Assembly: GCA_001929475.1 (NCBI GenBank)
Contig: LXFE01000835.1
Span: 1,450 to 17,264, forward strand
DNA length: 15,815 bases
Source: Neolecta irregularis DAH-3
Taxonomy: Eukaryota; Ascomycota; Neolectomycetes; Neolectales; Neolectaceae
Reading direction: 5' to 3'
The position numbers and the translations under genes were made by a program. The notes under the pieces were generated by a model. It was given only the letters and a program-made list of their open reading frames with translations. It did no database searches and was not told the origin of the DNA. Below, in pieces: positions 1 to 9,590 of the stretch. Numbering within the stretch: position 1 is the stretch's first letter; the number at the start of each line of letters is the position of its first letter.

Positions 1-50
1 TTACCACCACACCTATTTTCACTTCAATATATTACATATTTCTCAACCTT

Positions 51-577
51 TCACTTCAAAAGGTCTTGATATGGCACATAGTCATGATTCTGCAAGATCT
101 CTGGGGACATCCTAATGCTAGGTGTTTTGCCTTTTCCTTCAATTAATACCTGTTGTATGTCGAACATTGACTTTTTATCGATTGTCGAACTAGGGACAAT
201 GGGCTGCAGGGGTCTTAACTTACAAAGCGCACCTTGATAGGGATCAAAATAGACATACTCTTCATGCTATGACCCTTTTCCATAGGCTTCAAACCTAGAA
301 TGCGTTTCAACCTTTTTTAAAGAAGCTACAAGCGAATCAATTGCTGCCCCCTTTTGAACACGGAGCTTTGTTCGGGCCGACCAAGAGCCGCAGATACTTT
401 GATTAGAAGGAGTCAGAACAGATTCTCTTCCATCTAGAGCTCTAGCCAAGGCAAGAGAAAGCTCGCTAGGCCGTTTGGGTAGGCTGGATGAAAGCTACGA
501 CGATATAGTTTATAGCACAAGCCTTGCAAGCTCAACACTTGCACTCCAAATTGACCCGTAATCTGACATTTCTCCAT
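51..577 (-). CDS. Unrecognised spliced gene or decayed pseudogene
   Basis: I do not recognise this protein. On the minus strand one frame stays open from about 521 down to a TGA at 51-53, broken only by one TAG at 267-269, far fewer stops than chance would give over about 155 codons. An intron of 45 or 63 nt ending at that TAG (donor GTTGAA or GTAGCT, both in phase) would remove the stop and join ...SLVASLKK or ...IDSL to HEEYVYFDPYQG. Upstream, an ATG at 577 opens another frame (MEKCQITGQFGVQVL...) that could be spliced into the first by an intron ending at a CTCTAG acceptor. The inferred C-terminus is ...HDYVPYQDLLK. No signal peptide, membrane segment or known motif is visible. It could equally be a relic with one nonsense mutation. 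The exon structure is a guess. Confidence 0.3.
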
Positions 578-784
578 CGGACTGACATCGAAAGTTGAAA
601 CGTCTATATAGGCCTTTCCTTTAGTCTAGACCTAACAAACTACTATATTAGCAAAAATACAGCGATATCTCGAAATGATAAATAGCGAACGATTCCGCCT
701 TGCAAAACATTAACTCTCGACCCTCGTCCTGTCTTGAGTTTATTATTCGCTCGCTGATCAAATTATTCACTAGCCTTTTCTACA

Positions 785-1560
785 ATGAAGCTCGCTAATA
801 TTTTCGCAATTGGCAGTCTCTGCCTTACAGGTATCATCGTTTCTGTTGAGATCTGACCGGTAAGCTTATGTCTCTGCGACACCAAGCAGCTACCAGCAGC
901 AGCCGGCAATCACCCCATATATTCCAAATGTCCCTCTAGCGCTTCACAGTATGTGCGGAGAGATTTCTTCTGTTTGTGGCGCAATTCGTACCTTTTCGGA
1001 TATTGAAGGTTTTCTCATGCTCCAGAGTCCTTGAGTGCACAAAACGTGCATCGAATTGAAGAGTTTTCGGTCCAGATTGTTGCAGTACTTTCCCACTACA
1101 AAACGGTTTTCTGGAGTTGTCAAGGGTTTGTCAAGGAAACCATCGTCTATGAATTCGCTATTACTCTCGTCGAAATAGCAAAAGCTTATGCCTTCTGCGA
1201 GACGCTCGCAGCAGGCTATCTGGATGAGTATGAAACCTCAGTCGGCGAGGGCCTTCTGAATCTTATCTTGCTCTTTGAATTTAAAGCGAGTGGGTTCATC
1301 GCTCTGCTTCGACAACAGTATGCTCTAAATATGCAAAACTGATCAAAAGGCTGCTTCAGATCGTTCAGCAAGGTTCCTCTGAAGTTGAGGTCAGTTCTTC
1401 CGCTAGCGCTGCCGCGTCCAGTACTGGCATAGTATCGTCAAGCACAGCGTCGGCCCAAGCTGAGGCCTCTTCCAGCGCTCAGAGCTTCGGACCCAACGGG
1501 GGGTCTTATGCTCTATTGATCCTACTTGATAAAATGTGCTATGGTTCCTTTAAATTTTAG
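785..1560 (+). CDS. Putative small secreted protein with Ser/Ala-rich tail
   Basis: The ATG at 785 starts a typical signal peptide (MKLANIFAIGSLCLTG). A first intron begins near 831-846; its junction is uncertain because no standard acceptor restores the phase. The next exon runs to 987 and reads ITPYIPNVPLALHSMCGE. A 38-nt intron (988-1025, donor GTACCT, acceptor CAG) joins it in phase to an exon at 1026-1317, a predicted helical segment. Four cysteines lie in these two exons (MCGE, SVCG, WSCQ, FCET). A last intron from 1318 leads either to a Ser/Ala-rich tail ending at 1560 (acceptor at 1349, 32 nt) or, with the more standard acceptor at 1359 (42 nt, CTGAT branch), to an early stop at 1432. 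The tail resembles GPI-anchored or wall-bound fungal proteins. An HsbA/galactomannoprotein-like helical protein is possible but unproved. A broken gene is also possible. Confidence 0.45.
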
Positions 1561-2326
1561 GAGCACAAAGTATCCTCGTTAAAGATCAGTCGGATTCCTC
1601 GGTCTGCCAGTTATTCGTGCGTTAAATACTGTAGCTGCATACATACCACTTCTGCGATTTTTTAATTCAAACTCTTTTCTTATCGAACATAGTGTGCTTC
1701 GTCTACTGCCTATTCTGATTCCACAAGAATAGTCACGTTTCATATATGTACTGAAGTACTACTATTGGGGTTTCCTGGGTTTCTGGTACAAGCAACCCAG
1801 TCGGTCAAGGCATTATAGAAGAAGGGTAAGCTCGGCGCCGGTCTAACCGACACCCTCCTAAACCAGACACAGTCTAAATATATAATAAGAATTCCATATA
1901 TTGTGTCGGGTTCGGGGGGGTTGTCGGTTAAATCAGCGCTGAGCTTAGTGAATGTACCGCCAGCACCTGCCTTATAAATAGAGGAGGCGAAGCTGTGTTG
2001 ATACGGACTATACAATAGCAAATAATAATTCCTTGGCGCAAAGGATTTTGTTCTACAAAGCAGGCTGGGTAGGGAAATTTTAAAGGAAACTGAGAGATCC
2101 TTTGGACCGCCAGATCAACTGTGGTAAAATCTCCTAGTCATCATGCCTTCCTTGAATTCTTTAAAATCCGCAATCTCTCTTATAACAAACATGAGGTATC
2201 CTTTGCCCACTGCGTAGAATGTGAAAAACAGGAATTCTCGATTCATGTCTGGTTTTTTGGAACTCAAACGAACAGCTACATCAGAGGTATGTTACCAAAA
2301 TATTTATTTGCAAAACTTCAAGATCG
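1561..2326. other. Gene-poor stretch with inverted repeat
   Basis: There is no convincing gene here. It holds the inverted repeat at 1827-1947 and a 72-codon plus-strand open frame at 2121-2336 without a proper ATG start. That frame has a Cys-x2-Cys pair (HCVEC) after an FFKIRNL segment, which weakly recalls the N-terminal BED zinc finger of hAT transposases. The frame overlaps the end of the DUF1772 gene on the other strand. Confidence 0.5.
1827..1947. repeat. Imperfect 47-bp inverted repeat (hairpin or MITE-like)
   Basis: The left arm 1827-1873 (begins TAAGCTCGGCGCC) and the right arm 1901-1947, reverse-complemented (begins TAAGCTCAGCGCT), align over about 47 bp with one gap and roughly 80% identity; both share TAACCGACA in the middle. 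The 27-nt spacer is AT-rich. Several arm differences are C/T or G/A transitions, as expected from deamination decay or G-U pairing. Inferred to be the remnant of a small non-autonomous element. No target-site duplication was recognised. Confidence 0.6.
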
Positions 2327-2873
2327 TTACAAATGAAATCCTATGCAATCTGTAATCTCCCTCATGCCATTTAAAAATCCCAACGCAACGATCATAGATC
2401 TCATGGTGCTTCTCCTCACCCATGTCTTCAACATTCTCCGAGTCTCGACCAATCCTGCTTCAGATTCACTTCCTCGACGTTTAACTTCCTTCAAATGGCG
2501 GATCATTGGAGCCATAAAAATCACAGTGAACGGAATTGCACTGGCAGTGATCAACGCGTTGAATATCATATGTCGTCGAATAATTTGCGAGGGCGCGAAA
2601 TAGGCAGCAATCCCGAATCCTATGCCGGAAAAAACCGAAAGAGGGCCAAATAACCTTTTGGCCATGTCATATTGAGTTGCCCATTGCTGGAGTTGACTCT
2701 GAGGCGTTCCATAGGCTAGAATTGAGGGTGTTGAAATGAACGAAATGACAAGATTTCCCCCTATTTTGTGTTACATTCACTTGAGACTTGACAAATATAC
2801 CGGTGAAAAGGCTGGAGGCCAAAACGCCTGTGACTAGACCTGTAGTGTAGAAAGAAGTCTTTGATATGTGCAT
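2327..2873 (-). CDS. DUF1772 (anthrone-oxygenase-like) membrane protein
   Basis: Two exons on the minus strand: 2873-2801 and 2715-2327, with an 85-nt intron (donor GTATAT, acceptor CTAG), giving about 153 aa. This is the usual size for small DUF1772 proteins, a family that includes noranthrone monooxygenases and many uncharacterised fungal proteins. Four hydrophobic helices are visible: about residues 7-25 (TTGLVTGVLASSLFT), 46-63 (FGPLSVFSGIGFGIAAYF), 74-93 (MIFNALITASAIPFTVIFM) and 129-142. The family-like elements are a QQWATQYD segment before helix 2, the basic loop after FMAPMIRHL, and a Trp-containing stretch (LKTWVRRSTMR) leading into the last helix. Continuity of QWATQYDMAKRLF across the splice supports the model; ATG 2873 is the only good start. 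No polyketide synthase or other pathway gene lies nearby, so the substrate is unknown and enzymatic activity is not established. Confidence 0.7.
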
Positions 2874-3096
2874 TCTGGAGGTGAGGAGTAATATTCTCTA
2901 CTTTGATGATGACGTGATCTGCTTATAAATATAACAATACATTCACCGGCCACCAGAAAAAGATATCATGTTATTCTAAAATATGAAATTTTGATATTGT
3001 TTTTTTATGTTATTTTGCACAACACAATCAGTATAACAACCTATCCTGGAGGAAGCAACTAATGATAATACCTATAAATTCTATAAGTAGATAGCT

Positions 3097-3170
3097 GGAT
3101 CCTCACGTATACTCATCTTGTACCACACTGAGTATAGGTGAGATCCAATCTTGTACTATGTTGAGTATAG
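3097..3170. repeat. Overlapping inverted and tandem repeats
   Basis: An inverted repeat pairs 3097-3115 (GGATCCTCACGTATACTCA) with 3129-3146, with one gap and one mismatch. Overlapping it, a 23-nt unit starting ATCTTGTAC and ending TGAGTATAG occurs at 3115-3137 and again at 3148-3170. The four differences between the copies are all transitions. This is probably mobile-element debris; the class is not identified. Confidence 0.55.
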
Positions 3171-4216
3171 ATTTGGTTCAGTCTTTACTCCCTCCATTTA
3201 GAACCCTAGTATCCTACTACCCCCTAATGTAATAGGTTTAGAGAAGTTGTCTTGACTCAGTCTAAATTAATCAAACATGTTCTTCAAGGAGATCAGGTGG
3301 TCCGTTTAGTCCGAAAGTTTATTGTGGTCAAGGGCATTCGTTCAGCTTATCTGATGAGCCGTCTTCTGGTATTGATACTAGTAATAACGCTGTTCAATCC
3401 ACGCTAACTGATTTCAAAAATTTCGAATTTGGAATTTGGTACTTCACAAGCGTGGGAAAAAAGAGGCTATTAGAGCGTCTGAAGTGAACTAGTTTCCCAT
3501 TGTTCAGAGTTCCCATATCTAGTAAAATAGATCTGCGTTGTCCGACTGAATGCTATCAGTAGTCATTTTCAATGAATAGCGCGAAACAGGTATCGATTGA
3601 TTTCACGTCGATTACATCATCCTCGTCATCCCGAAATTAAATCCCTAAACTCCCTTTCACAAAACTTCTTGGCGAAGAACTGGCATTCTAGTTTTGACAA
3701 AGTTAGTCTGTGAGTTTTCTTGATGGAATTCCATTTCCACGAGTGAAGAAAATCTGAATGGAAAGCCAAAGGGGCGAGCAGACCTTGAAAGTATGATAGA
3801 ACCGCAGGTTATTCTATTAAAGATACTTTTTCTTAGCCCTATATGTTTTAGCTTCCCACGCGATTTACGTTTCCCATGGATACAATAACAAACCTCTGTT
3901 TTAGTGACTTGTTTCTCACTGGTCTCGAATGACCAAAGTCCCTTTGAAATGGAAAACAAAACAGAACACCATTCGCAAATAAATTTAAGTAGTTCAGAAA
4001 GCAATGGTACGAAACTTTGATCTCGCAAATCAAAAGAAGATTGATAAAATGCAGTGTTCTTCTCATCGAGCTAATTTGACTACTTGAGACTTTGGGAGAG
4101 CCATTTCTCGGATGCGGGGCTATTTTTCTCTCCCGGCTAGGTAATGTTCAATGCTAGTAGGATACTCAAGTTTGGCGTGTTTTATTGTTATTAGCACTGG
4201 TGAAATATTTAAAACA

Positions 4217-4224
4217 TGACGTCA
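4217..4224. promoter_or_regulatory. CRE palindrome TGACGTCA
   Basis: A perfect TGACGTCA, the consensus for CRE/ATF-type bZIP factors (Atf1/AtfA, Sko1 class), lies about 1.15 kb upstream of the MADS-box start codon. An 8-bp match is not rare by chance and the distance is large, so a role is only possible. Confidence 0.2.
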
Positions 4225-5216
4225 ATATTGTGGGACGTTCACGTTGGGATCATCAATGTCGCACTTGATGTTTGGCTGGTTAATTCATCACTGAGACGTT
4301 TGAGCGACATTTGGAGGCGGTCGGGGAATTAGTGTAGTTTAGGGGATTTAATGACTTAATGGTCCCACGGTTGCACAATCTTTCTTTGTCTTGTAATATA
4401 TTTGGCTGAAAAAGAATGGTTCTGTCAAGAGTAGCTTCTGCCGGAGGAAGTCTTGGAGAAAGGGGGATTTGACCGCATATGATGATCGAATGACGAGCAT
4501 GGTGTTATAATGCCGATCAAATATCGATCTTACTGGTGGTGTTTCTCGAGTTGAGAATGGCAGTTTTACTGGTAGTCACACAGAAGAGGGGATTCCTGTT
4601 GTTCGGATAGTCCGTTGACAAGCGTCAGGCTCGCTTGAATCAGAGTGTCAGGTTCCGGTAGTTTGGCAAAGTGGCTGTTCGAGACCAGTTTCAAGTGTGA
4701 TGTTTCGTTAGGAATGCACTAGGGGCGGGGATCGCATTTCGCTCAAGGGCGATTACCAGGCGATTATGGCCTGCGCACAAGAGGTTCATAGCCGAGAACT
4801 GGAGCTCAAGGAATCCAGAACGGTGTTATCACAAAGCTTGTCTTCCTGAGGAGGAGCAGTAGCGCGATCTGCTGTACTGAACGAGGAGCTACGCTAGTCT
4901 TTCGATGTTCCGGGAGAGAACGAGTGACAGGGCCAGGCCTGCGCCTGTGGACACGGGGAGATTTGCTCAGAACGCGGGGCGCGTATTTTCTGGGCCGGAG
5001 AATTAGGTTATTTTCCGAGACGGGAGGGATGCTGGGTAGACGGGGGCGGTATTCAGGGCGGGACGACGCGGGATGCGTGCGGAGAATATAGCAGCAGCAG
5101 CAGCGTTTTCACAGATCAAGAGATGCAATAGAGGAGTACAGAGGCGGAAACGTGGTGGAGTGGTTCAGCAGCAAGCGCAGCTCAGAAAAACGCACTATCC
5201 TGGATCAGGCGCTGTT

Positions 5217-5226
5217 CTATAAATAG
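5217..5226. promoter_or_regulatory. MEF2/Rlm1 consensus site, also TATA-like
   Basis: CTATAAATAG is an exact match to CTA(A/T)4TAG, the consensus bound by MEF2-type MADS proteins including yeast Rlm1, and it contains a TATAAATA core. It lies 150 bp upstream of the start codon of the MADS-box gene, which encodes exactly this class of DNA-binding domain. Autoregulation through this site is an inference. Confidence 0.55.
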
Positions 5227-5375
5227 CACCCGCCTGGCCAACGCCCGCCCGCCGTTTCTACAAAAGCTGACTGTCGCGGCGCCTTTGCTTTTGCTGCAGC
5301 CGGACAAAGCTTGTTTGTTTCTTGTGCCGCAAACTTTGCTGCGCGCCGCCGTCCCGTCCCGCGCCGCCGCACACC

Positions 5376-6692
5376 ATGGGCCGTAGAAAGATCGCCATCA
5401 AGCCTATCGTCGATGACAGAAATAGGTATTTAGCCTATAGCCGTTTCTTTGCCTGATCCGCTTATAGATCCGTCACCTTCCATAAGCGCAAGAACGGCCT
5501 GTTCAAGAAGGCCTACGAACTCGCCGTGCTGTGCCAGGCAGACGTCGCGCTGATCGTGTTCGGCCAGAAGGGAAAGCTGTACGAGTTCTCGAGTTGCGAG
5601 ATCCACGAAATCCTCCACCGCTATGCTGAGGTGCGCGTTCTGTCACGGGCAAGACACTGACAAGCTCAGTCCGAAGGCGAGCCGAGGGAGGTGAAGCGGC
5701 TGCAAGACGTATCTCTGTACTTTGCATATACTGAGTCCTAGTATCGGGAAAAGCTCGGGGACCAGGACGAAGACGACGACTTTGACGATCCAGAAAATAT
5801 ATATGGCACTCCTCCGCTAGTCCACAAGGCAGTGGATTCGTCAATGTCCACTCTTCCCATGGCTATGAACGGCTCCTCGAACGAAGGCGGCTCCCACATG
5901 TCGACGCCCAGCCTGCACAATATCACTCCTCCAATTCCAAGAATAGACCAGTCTCCGCGCATCCAGTCGCAAGTGTATGGCCAGAATATCGGATACTCTG
6001 CGCCCGGATACAATCAGATACATGCTGCTGCCGGCTTCCCGCCGGGGCTAAACCATCCGGGATCGTATTACCAGCAGTCACAGCAGTACTATTCTCACAT
6101 ACCCGTATCTGCCTAGAGGTAACAAAAAGACTGATAGTAGGAGCCTCGGCGACACCAATCAGTCTCGTTTCCGCAGCCAAACATCCCGCAGCAGCACATT
6201 TATACACGAAACTCTATCGATCCCATTATCACGAATCGCGACGATTGCCCTCCTAACAAAAACCGGACTCGAGAAACCTCATATTTGCATCCTCAGCAGC
6301 AACAGCCGTTGTATTCCCGCGACCATTTCCCGCCACGATCCCAATCAGTTGATCTAACCGCCCTCTCTCGCCCCCGGTTGAGTGTCCAGATCCCCCTCGA
6401 ATCGCGGCAGCAGCGCCACAAGTCCGAAGAAGCCTCTGATGACAGGACAATGACAAAGTCCGCGTATTTGCCACATCCAAGTCCTACAACAGCCGTCTAC
6501 CACCCACCCGCACCCCCAGATCCCACTCCTTTATCCAGCATCCCACCAAGTCGTTATGCAGGGCCTTTCAGTCCCGCAGGCGATATTTATCAAGGTCTAT
6601 TTGGGAAATCAGATACCCAGTACAAACGTCAGAGAGACGACGACGAAGACGGTGCAAGTGAAGGCAAACGGTCGAGAGTCGAAGGCGATTGA
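5376..6692 (+). CDS. rlmA: MADS-box transcription factor, MEF2/Rlm1 type (RlmA-like)
   Basis: Five exons: 5376-5425, 5468-5630, 5670-5708, 5742-6104 and 6141-6692 (introns 42, 39, 33 and 36 nt), giving about 388 aa. Residues 1-60 are a MEF2/SRF-like MADS domain: [11 protein letters not shown], then [20 protein letters not shown] and [15 protein letters not shown]. An acidic stretch ([10 protein letters not shown]) follows, then a long low-complexity region rich in Pro, Ser, Gln and Tyr, a conserved-looking RPRLSVQIP block at about 282-290 that I associate with Rlm1-type proteins, and a bipartite basic nuclear signal near the C-terminus (KRQR...KRSR). In yeast and Aspergillus this class acts downstream of the cell-wall-integrity MAP kinase; Ser/Thr-Pro sites such as STPSL and IDQSPR are plausible targets. 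The third intron could instead start at 5691 (51 nt), removing KRLQD-type residues; both choices keep frame. The start ATG has a good CACCATGG context after a GC-rich leader. Confidence 0.85.
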
Positions 6693-7297
6693 CGGGGAAA
6701 CGGGACTCTGTGCATATTCGTGTTGAATATTTTCTCTCTCGATTTTGTGGTATTTCGGGCTTGCTTTTTTGTCCCCCTCTGTTCTGCTGCTCTTCATTGA
6801 TATAGGAAGGGCTTTATATTTGTAGTTTTGCATCTTGTTTCTTACAAACGGTTGAAAAACTTTTTGTGAGTTGTTTGTTTGAGGCGGTGTGGAAAGGAGC
6901 CGGCCGCACTGGTATTTACGTCATCTATGACGCTATATATGTTTGGGATATTGATTGATGGGTAGCGAACTAGTTGTGTGAGTTTAAGGGAATGTTTTGC
7001 CCTTTGGGCCTAGACTCAAATTTGGAGCATTCGGGTCCTTCCCACGTTTGTCGAAACGAGTGTAAAATTATCTTATCTTGTCTCAAGATACCTTGGTTGA
7101 ACAAAACAGAAATGGAAGCAATGTTTATCACTTTCAAAGAGAATCGAGTATTCATTGGCTTTTAAATAACTCGAAAGATTTTCAGTAGGGTATGTATGCG
7201 GATCTGAATTCGCTATTCAAACTGCACTGGTCACTTATAACGTATGAATAAAAACAACCGTCCCCTAAAGAAACTTGAAAAAAAACATTTATTATTC
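6693..7297. other. Convergent intergenic region
   Basis: This stretch holds the 3' ends of the MADS gene and the opposing lipid phosphatase gene. T-rich tracts follow the MADS stop codon, and an AATAAA-like motif sits just after the phosphatase stop on the minus strand. Short open frames overlapping on both strands at 6970-7165 show no recognisable protein. Confidence 0.4.
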
Positions 7298-8390
7298 TTA
7301 GCGTGATTCCAAGTCTTCCAACATCACTGGATGGGAATTCATCTCCCTATCCTCCTGAGAATTTAATCTCTCTTCTTCAGCCTTCGGTTTGTGCAAAGGT
7401 AGGAACGAGCCTTCTGTTCGCTCAAACTCATCCTCCAAGAATCGATATGCACGACCAGCATAGTGAGTGTGCACGAGACTGGGATAGTACTGTCGATACG
7501 ATAACCAAGCCATCAGCGCACCAATAGCAGAACCAACGATAACGTCAAACGCGTGGTGGCGGTAGTCCATTGATCGAGAGATCGCACACAGGGAAGCAGC
7601 CATCAATGGGCTGGATGGTAGTCAGAATAGTAAGACAAACAAAGGGTACACTAGTAATATGAACGTCTTGTACACGTACCCTCGTTGGTCCAAGAGACGG
7701 ATCTTGCCGGCCAGGAAAAAAAACAAGAACCCTTCGCCAGCCCAAGACGCTTCCACATTAGCTCGTTTGATTATAGCAAAAGGCGCGTACAAGAACTATG
7801 GCCACTTGGAAATGAGCGAAACCCATCTTTTAAAATAGCATGATTGGTTTGCGTACATATATCGCTCGTCGCAAGTCCGAATGATATGGGGTTTGTTAGC
7901 TGGTTGGGTAAACAACGAGCAATGAAATCTTGCAATTTAGCAAAACTATCTCTTCCTGGCAAAATGAATACCTGGTCTAGGTCTTCCCACGGTATTCTTA
8001 AAGATTGCAGTGATAGTAATTGCCGCACCAAGAGCCAATAAACACCCTAAAAGAGCAAAATGGCCTTCCCACAAGCGCTCCCTAAAGCTTGTATTTCGTC
8101 CCGTAATACTAGGTTCAACAAGAGACCAGATTAGCATGATCAGAGCTGGACCCAAAAATGAAATTATGAAGAGCAACCATAAAGGAATTCGTTCAGGATC
8201 AGCCATTGGATATTGTATCGATGTGTCAGTTAGTGAGAAGTGCCGGTGATATGGTTCTGTTCGGTCCAAACTTATAAAAGCAAAGATGAAGATTAAAACC
8301 AAGACGTAATCGACAAGGTACGTGAATGCTGATCAATGAGCTACTGTTTACGGAAATAGAGGTACGCTTTCGATGATGTCGTTTGGCCAT
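7298..8390 (-). CDS. PAP2-family lipid phosphate phosphatase (DPP1/LPP-like)
   Basis: Five exons on the minus strand: 8390-8366, 8328-7972, 7928-7791, 7749-7650 and 7610-7298 (introns 37, 43, 41 and 39 nt), giving about 310 aa. All three PAP2 motifs are intact: KNTVGRPRP (residues 119-127, the KX6RP motif), PSGH (168-171, with the catalytic His) and SRSMDYRHHAFD (218-229, SRX5HX3D, with the nucleophile His and its Asp partner). Around them lie six likely membrane helices, starting with YLVDYVLVLIFIFAF. The segments EPYHRHFSL and ICTQTNHAILKDGFRSFPS match diacylglycerol-pyrophosphate/phosphatidate phosphatases, which dephosphorylate phosphatidate and related lipids in vacuolar or ER membranes. 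The C-terminus is a hydrophilic Glu/Arg-rich tail. An in-frame ATG at 8441 would add 17 residues; I prefer 8390 because family N-termini are short and its CCAATGGCC context is better. Confidence 0.88.
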
Positions 8391-8441
8391 TGGAGTTGTC
8401 CAATAAGGGGGAGATTGACAAGCCTTAAACCCGAGTCGCAT

Positions 8442-9590
8442 TATTGTCTGCAGCGCCACTCTAATTGTAAGATCCTGAGCTGCGCTCAGAAGTCGTTTTA
8501 GATTGTCAAAAAGATGTGAGATTTCGGTAGGGGAATTATCAATTCAATTTTCAATGACCATAAAACATATCCAGCCTTAATGGTCCCTTTGAGAGTAACA
8601 AGTGTGCGGACTCTACACTCAAGGTAGACTTGGTTGAATACGCAATTATGGGGTGGTTACTTGTGGTACAGGTAACTACTATTCGTATACTCGGTATAAG
8701 CCTGGTCCGCTAGCGGGGCGGCCGGGCCTGACTCTACTTGTATGTTTGCTTCTCTGTAAGTGTTGAAGCCTGTCACAGGAAAACGGTACACGTAGTATTT
8801 TCTGGTTGTCTGATTGGGTTTTCTATTATTATACGCTCCCTTGGTTTACTACAATGCGTGGCTCATACTTGTAAAACTATAAGTAGTCATGTAGCTGCCT
8901 CTTTGTACGTCGTTGGATAATGTTTGTCAGCAGACAGGTTGTAGCTGTAGAGTCTTTGAGGTTTTAGGATTCTGGAAACATAGAGGAAAAAGAGGAAAAA
9001 GATTCTTTGATTCTTAGCGGGATGGATAGAGCATTATCCAACCATCCTACAAATGTGCAGATACAGGACTACTTATAGATTTACAAGAATGAGCCATGTC
9101 ATTGTAATAAAATCAAGGAAGAGAAAACCCATCAGATAACCAGAAAACACCATGTGTACGAGTTTCTTGCGACATGCTCTATCCATCTACACAACTAAAG
9201 ATCGAGCGGCGCCGAAGAAGACAGGGCCAGTCGAGGTGGAGACTGGGGATAAGGCGAGCGGGGGTTGAGGATAGGAGAACCCCTAGCCCTAAGGTCTTGT
9301 GGATGGCATCGACGCGACGACAGAGGGGCTGGCGGAGTGTGATGGAAGTGCTGCTCCAGTTGTCGCAGTGGGAGAGGGGCTGCACCAGTCAGGGTTGATC
9401 TAAGTCCATGGACTGAAAGCCCATGGACCCTAATGGGCTAGGCTAAGTCCATGGTCAATCCACTGGTGGTAGATGTTATCGGAGTGGCAGGTATATCAAC
9501 GAGTGGGCTTACGGTTCCGTACAATTACTTAGGTTAGAACATACCGGGTCTTATTCGTACTTCGGGCGTTGACTTACAATTCGTTACGAT
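8442..9590. other. Divergent intergenic region
   Basis: This lies between the minus-strand lipid phosphatase and the plus-strand Aim6-like gene and should hold both promoters. It is AT-rich except for a GC-rich island at about 9190-9480. No gene was recognised; a short plus-strand frame at 8738-8920 has no motif. Confidence 0.5.
9190..9480. repeat. GC-rich island with CCATGG palindromes
   Basis: A block of clearly higher GC content than its surroundings. CTAAGTCCATGG occurs at 9400-9411 and 9443-9454; the first copy contains the 12-bp perfect palindrome AGTCCATGGACT (9403-9414), and a third CCATGG lies at 9421-9426. Open frames to its left (for example ending ...VVAVGEGLHQSG) are interrupted by stops and shift frame. 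Transposon debris is likely; the class is unknown. Confidence 0.4.

Larger units (their letters stand above)
2874..5216. other. Long intergenic region, no gene recognised
   Basis: About 2.3 kb between the DUF1772 gene and the MADS promoter, AT-rich to about 4600 and then increasingly GC-rich. It contains repeats near 3097-3170, a CRE palindrome at 4217-4224 and a short GCA/CAG run at 5091-5104. Two overlapping minus-strand open frames at 3657-4066 have no recognisable motif, and the longer one lacks an ATG start. I treat them as chance frames. Confidence 0.5.

Noticed and set aside
1740-2021. 93-codon minus-strand frame
   Set aside because: It is made largely of the inverted repeat and has no homology that I can recognise.
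2343-2603. 86-codon plus-strand frame opposite the DUF1772 gene
   Set aside because: It is the antisense shadow of the membrane protein exon, and its hydrophobic look comes from the opposite strand.
3657-4066. Two overlapping minus-strand open frames of 123 and 72 codons
   Set aside because: No recognisable motif; the longer starts at TTG, they overlap in different frames and there is no family-like pattern.
5430-6207. Several minus-strand open frames across the MADS gene
   Set aside because: These are antisense shadows of GC-rich MADS exons without independent motifs.
6970-7165. Open frames on both strands downstream of the MADS gene
   Set aside because: Short, mutually antisense, with no motif; they lie in the convergent 3' region.
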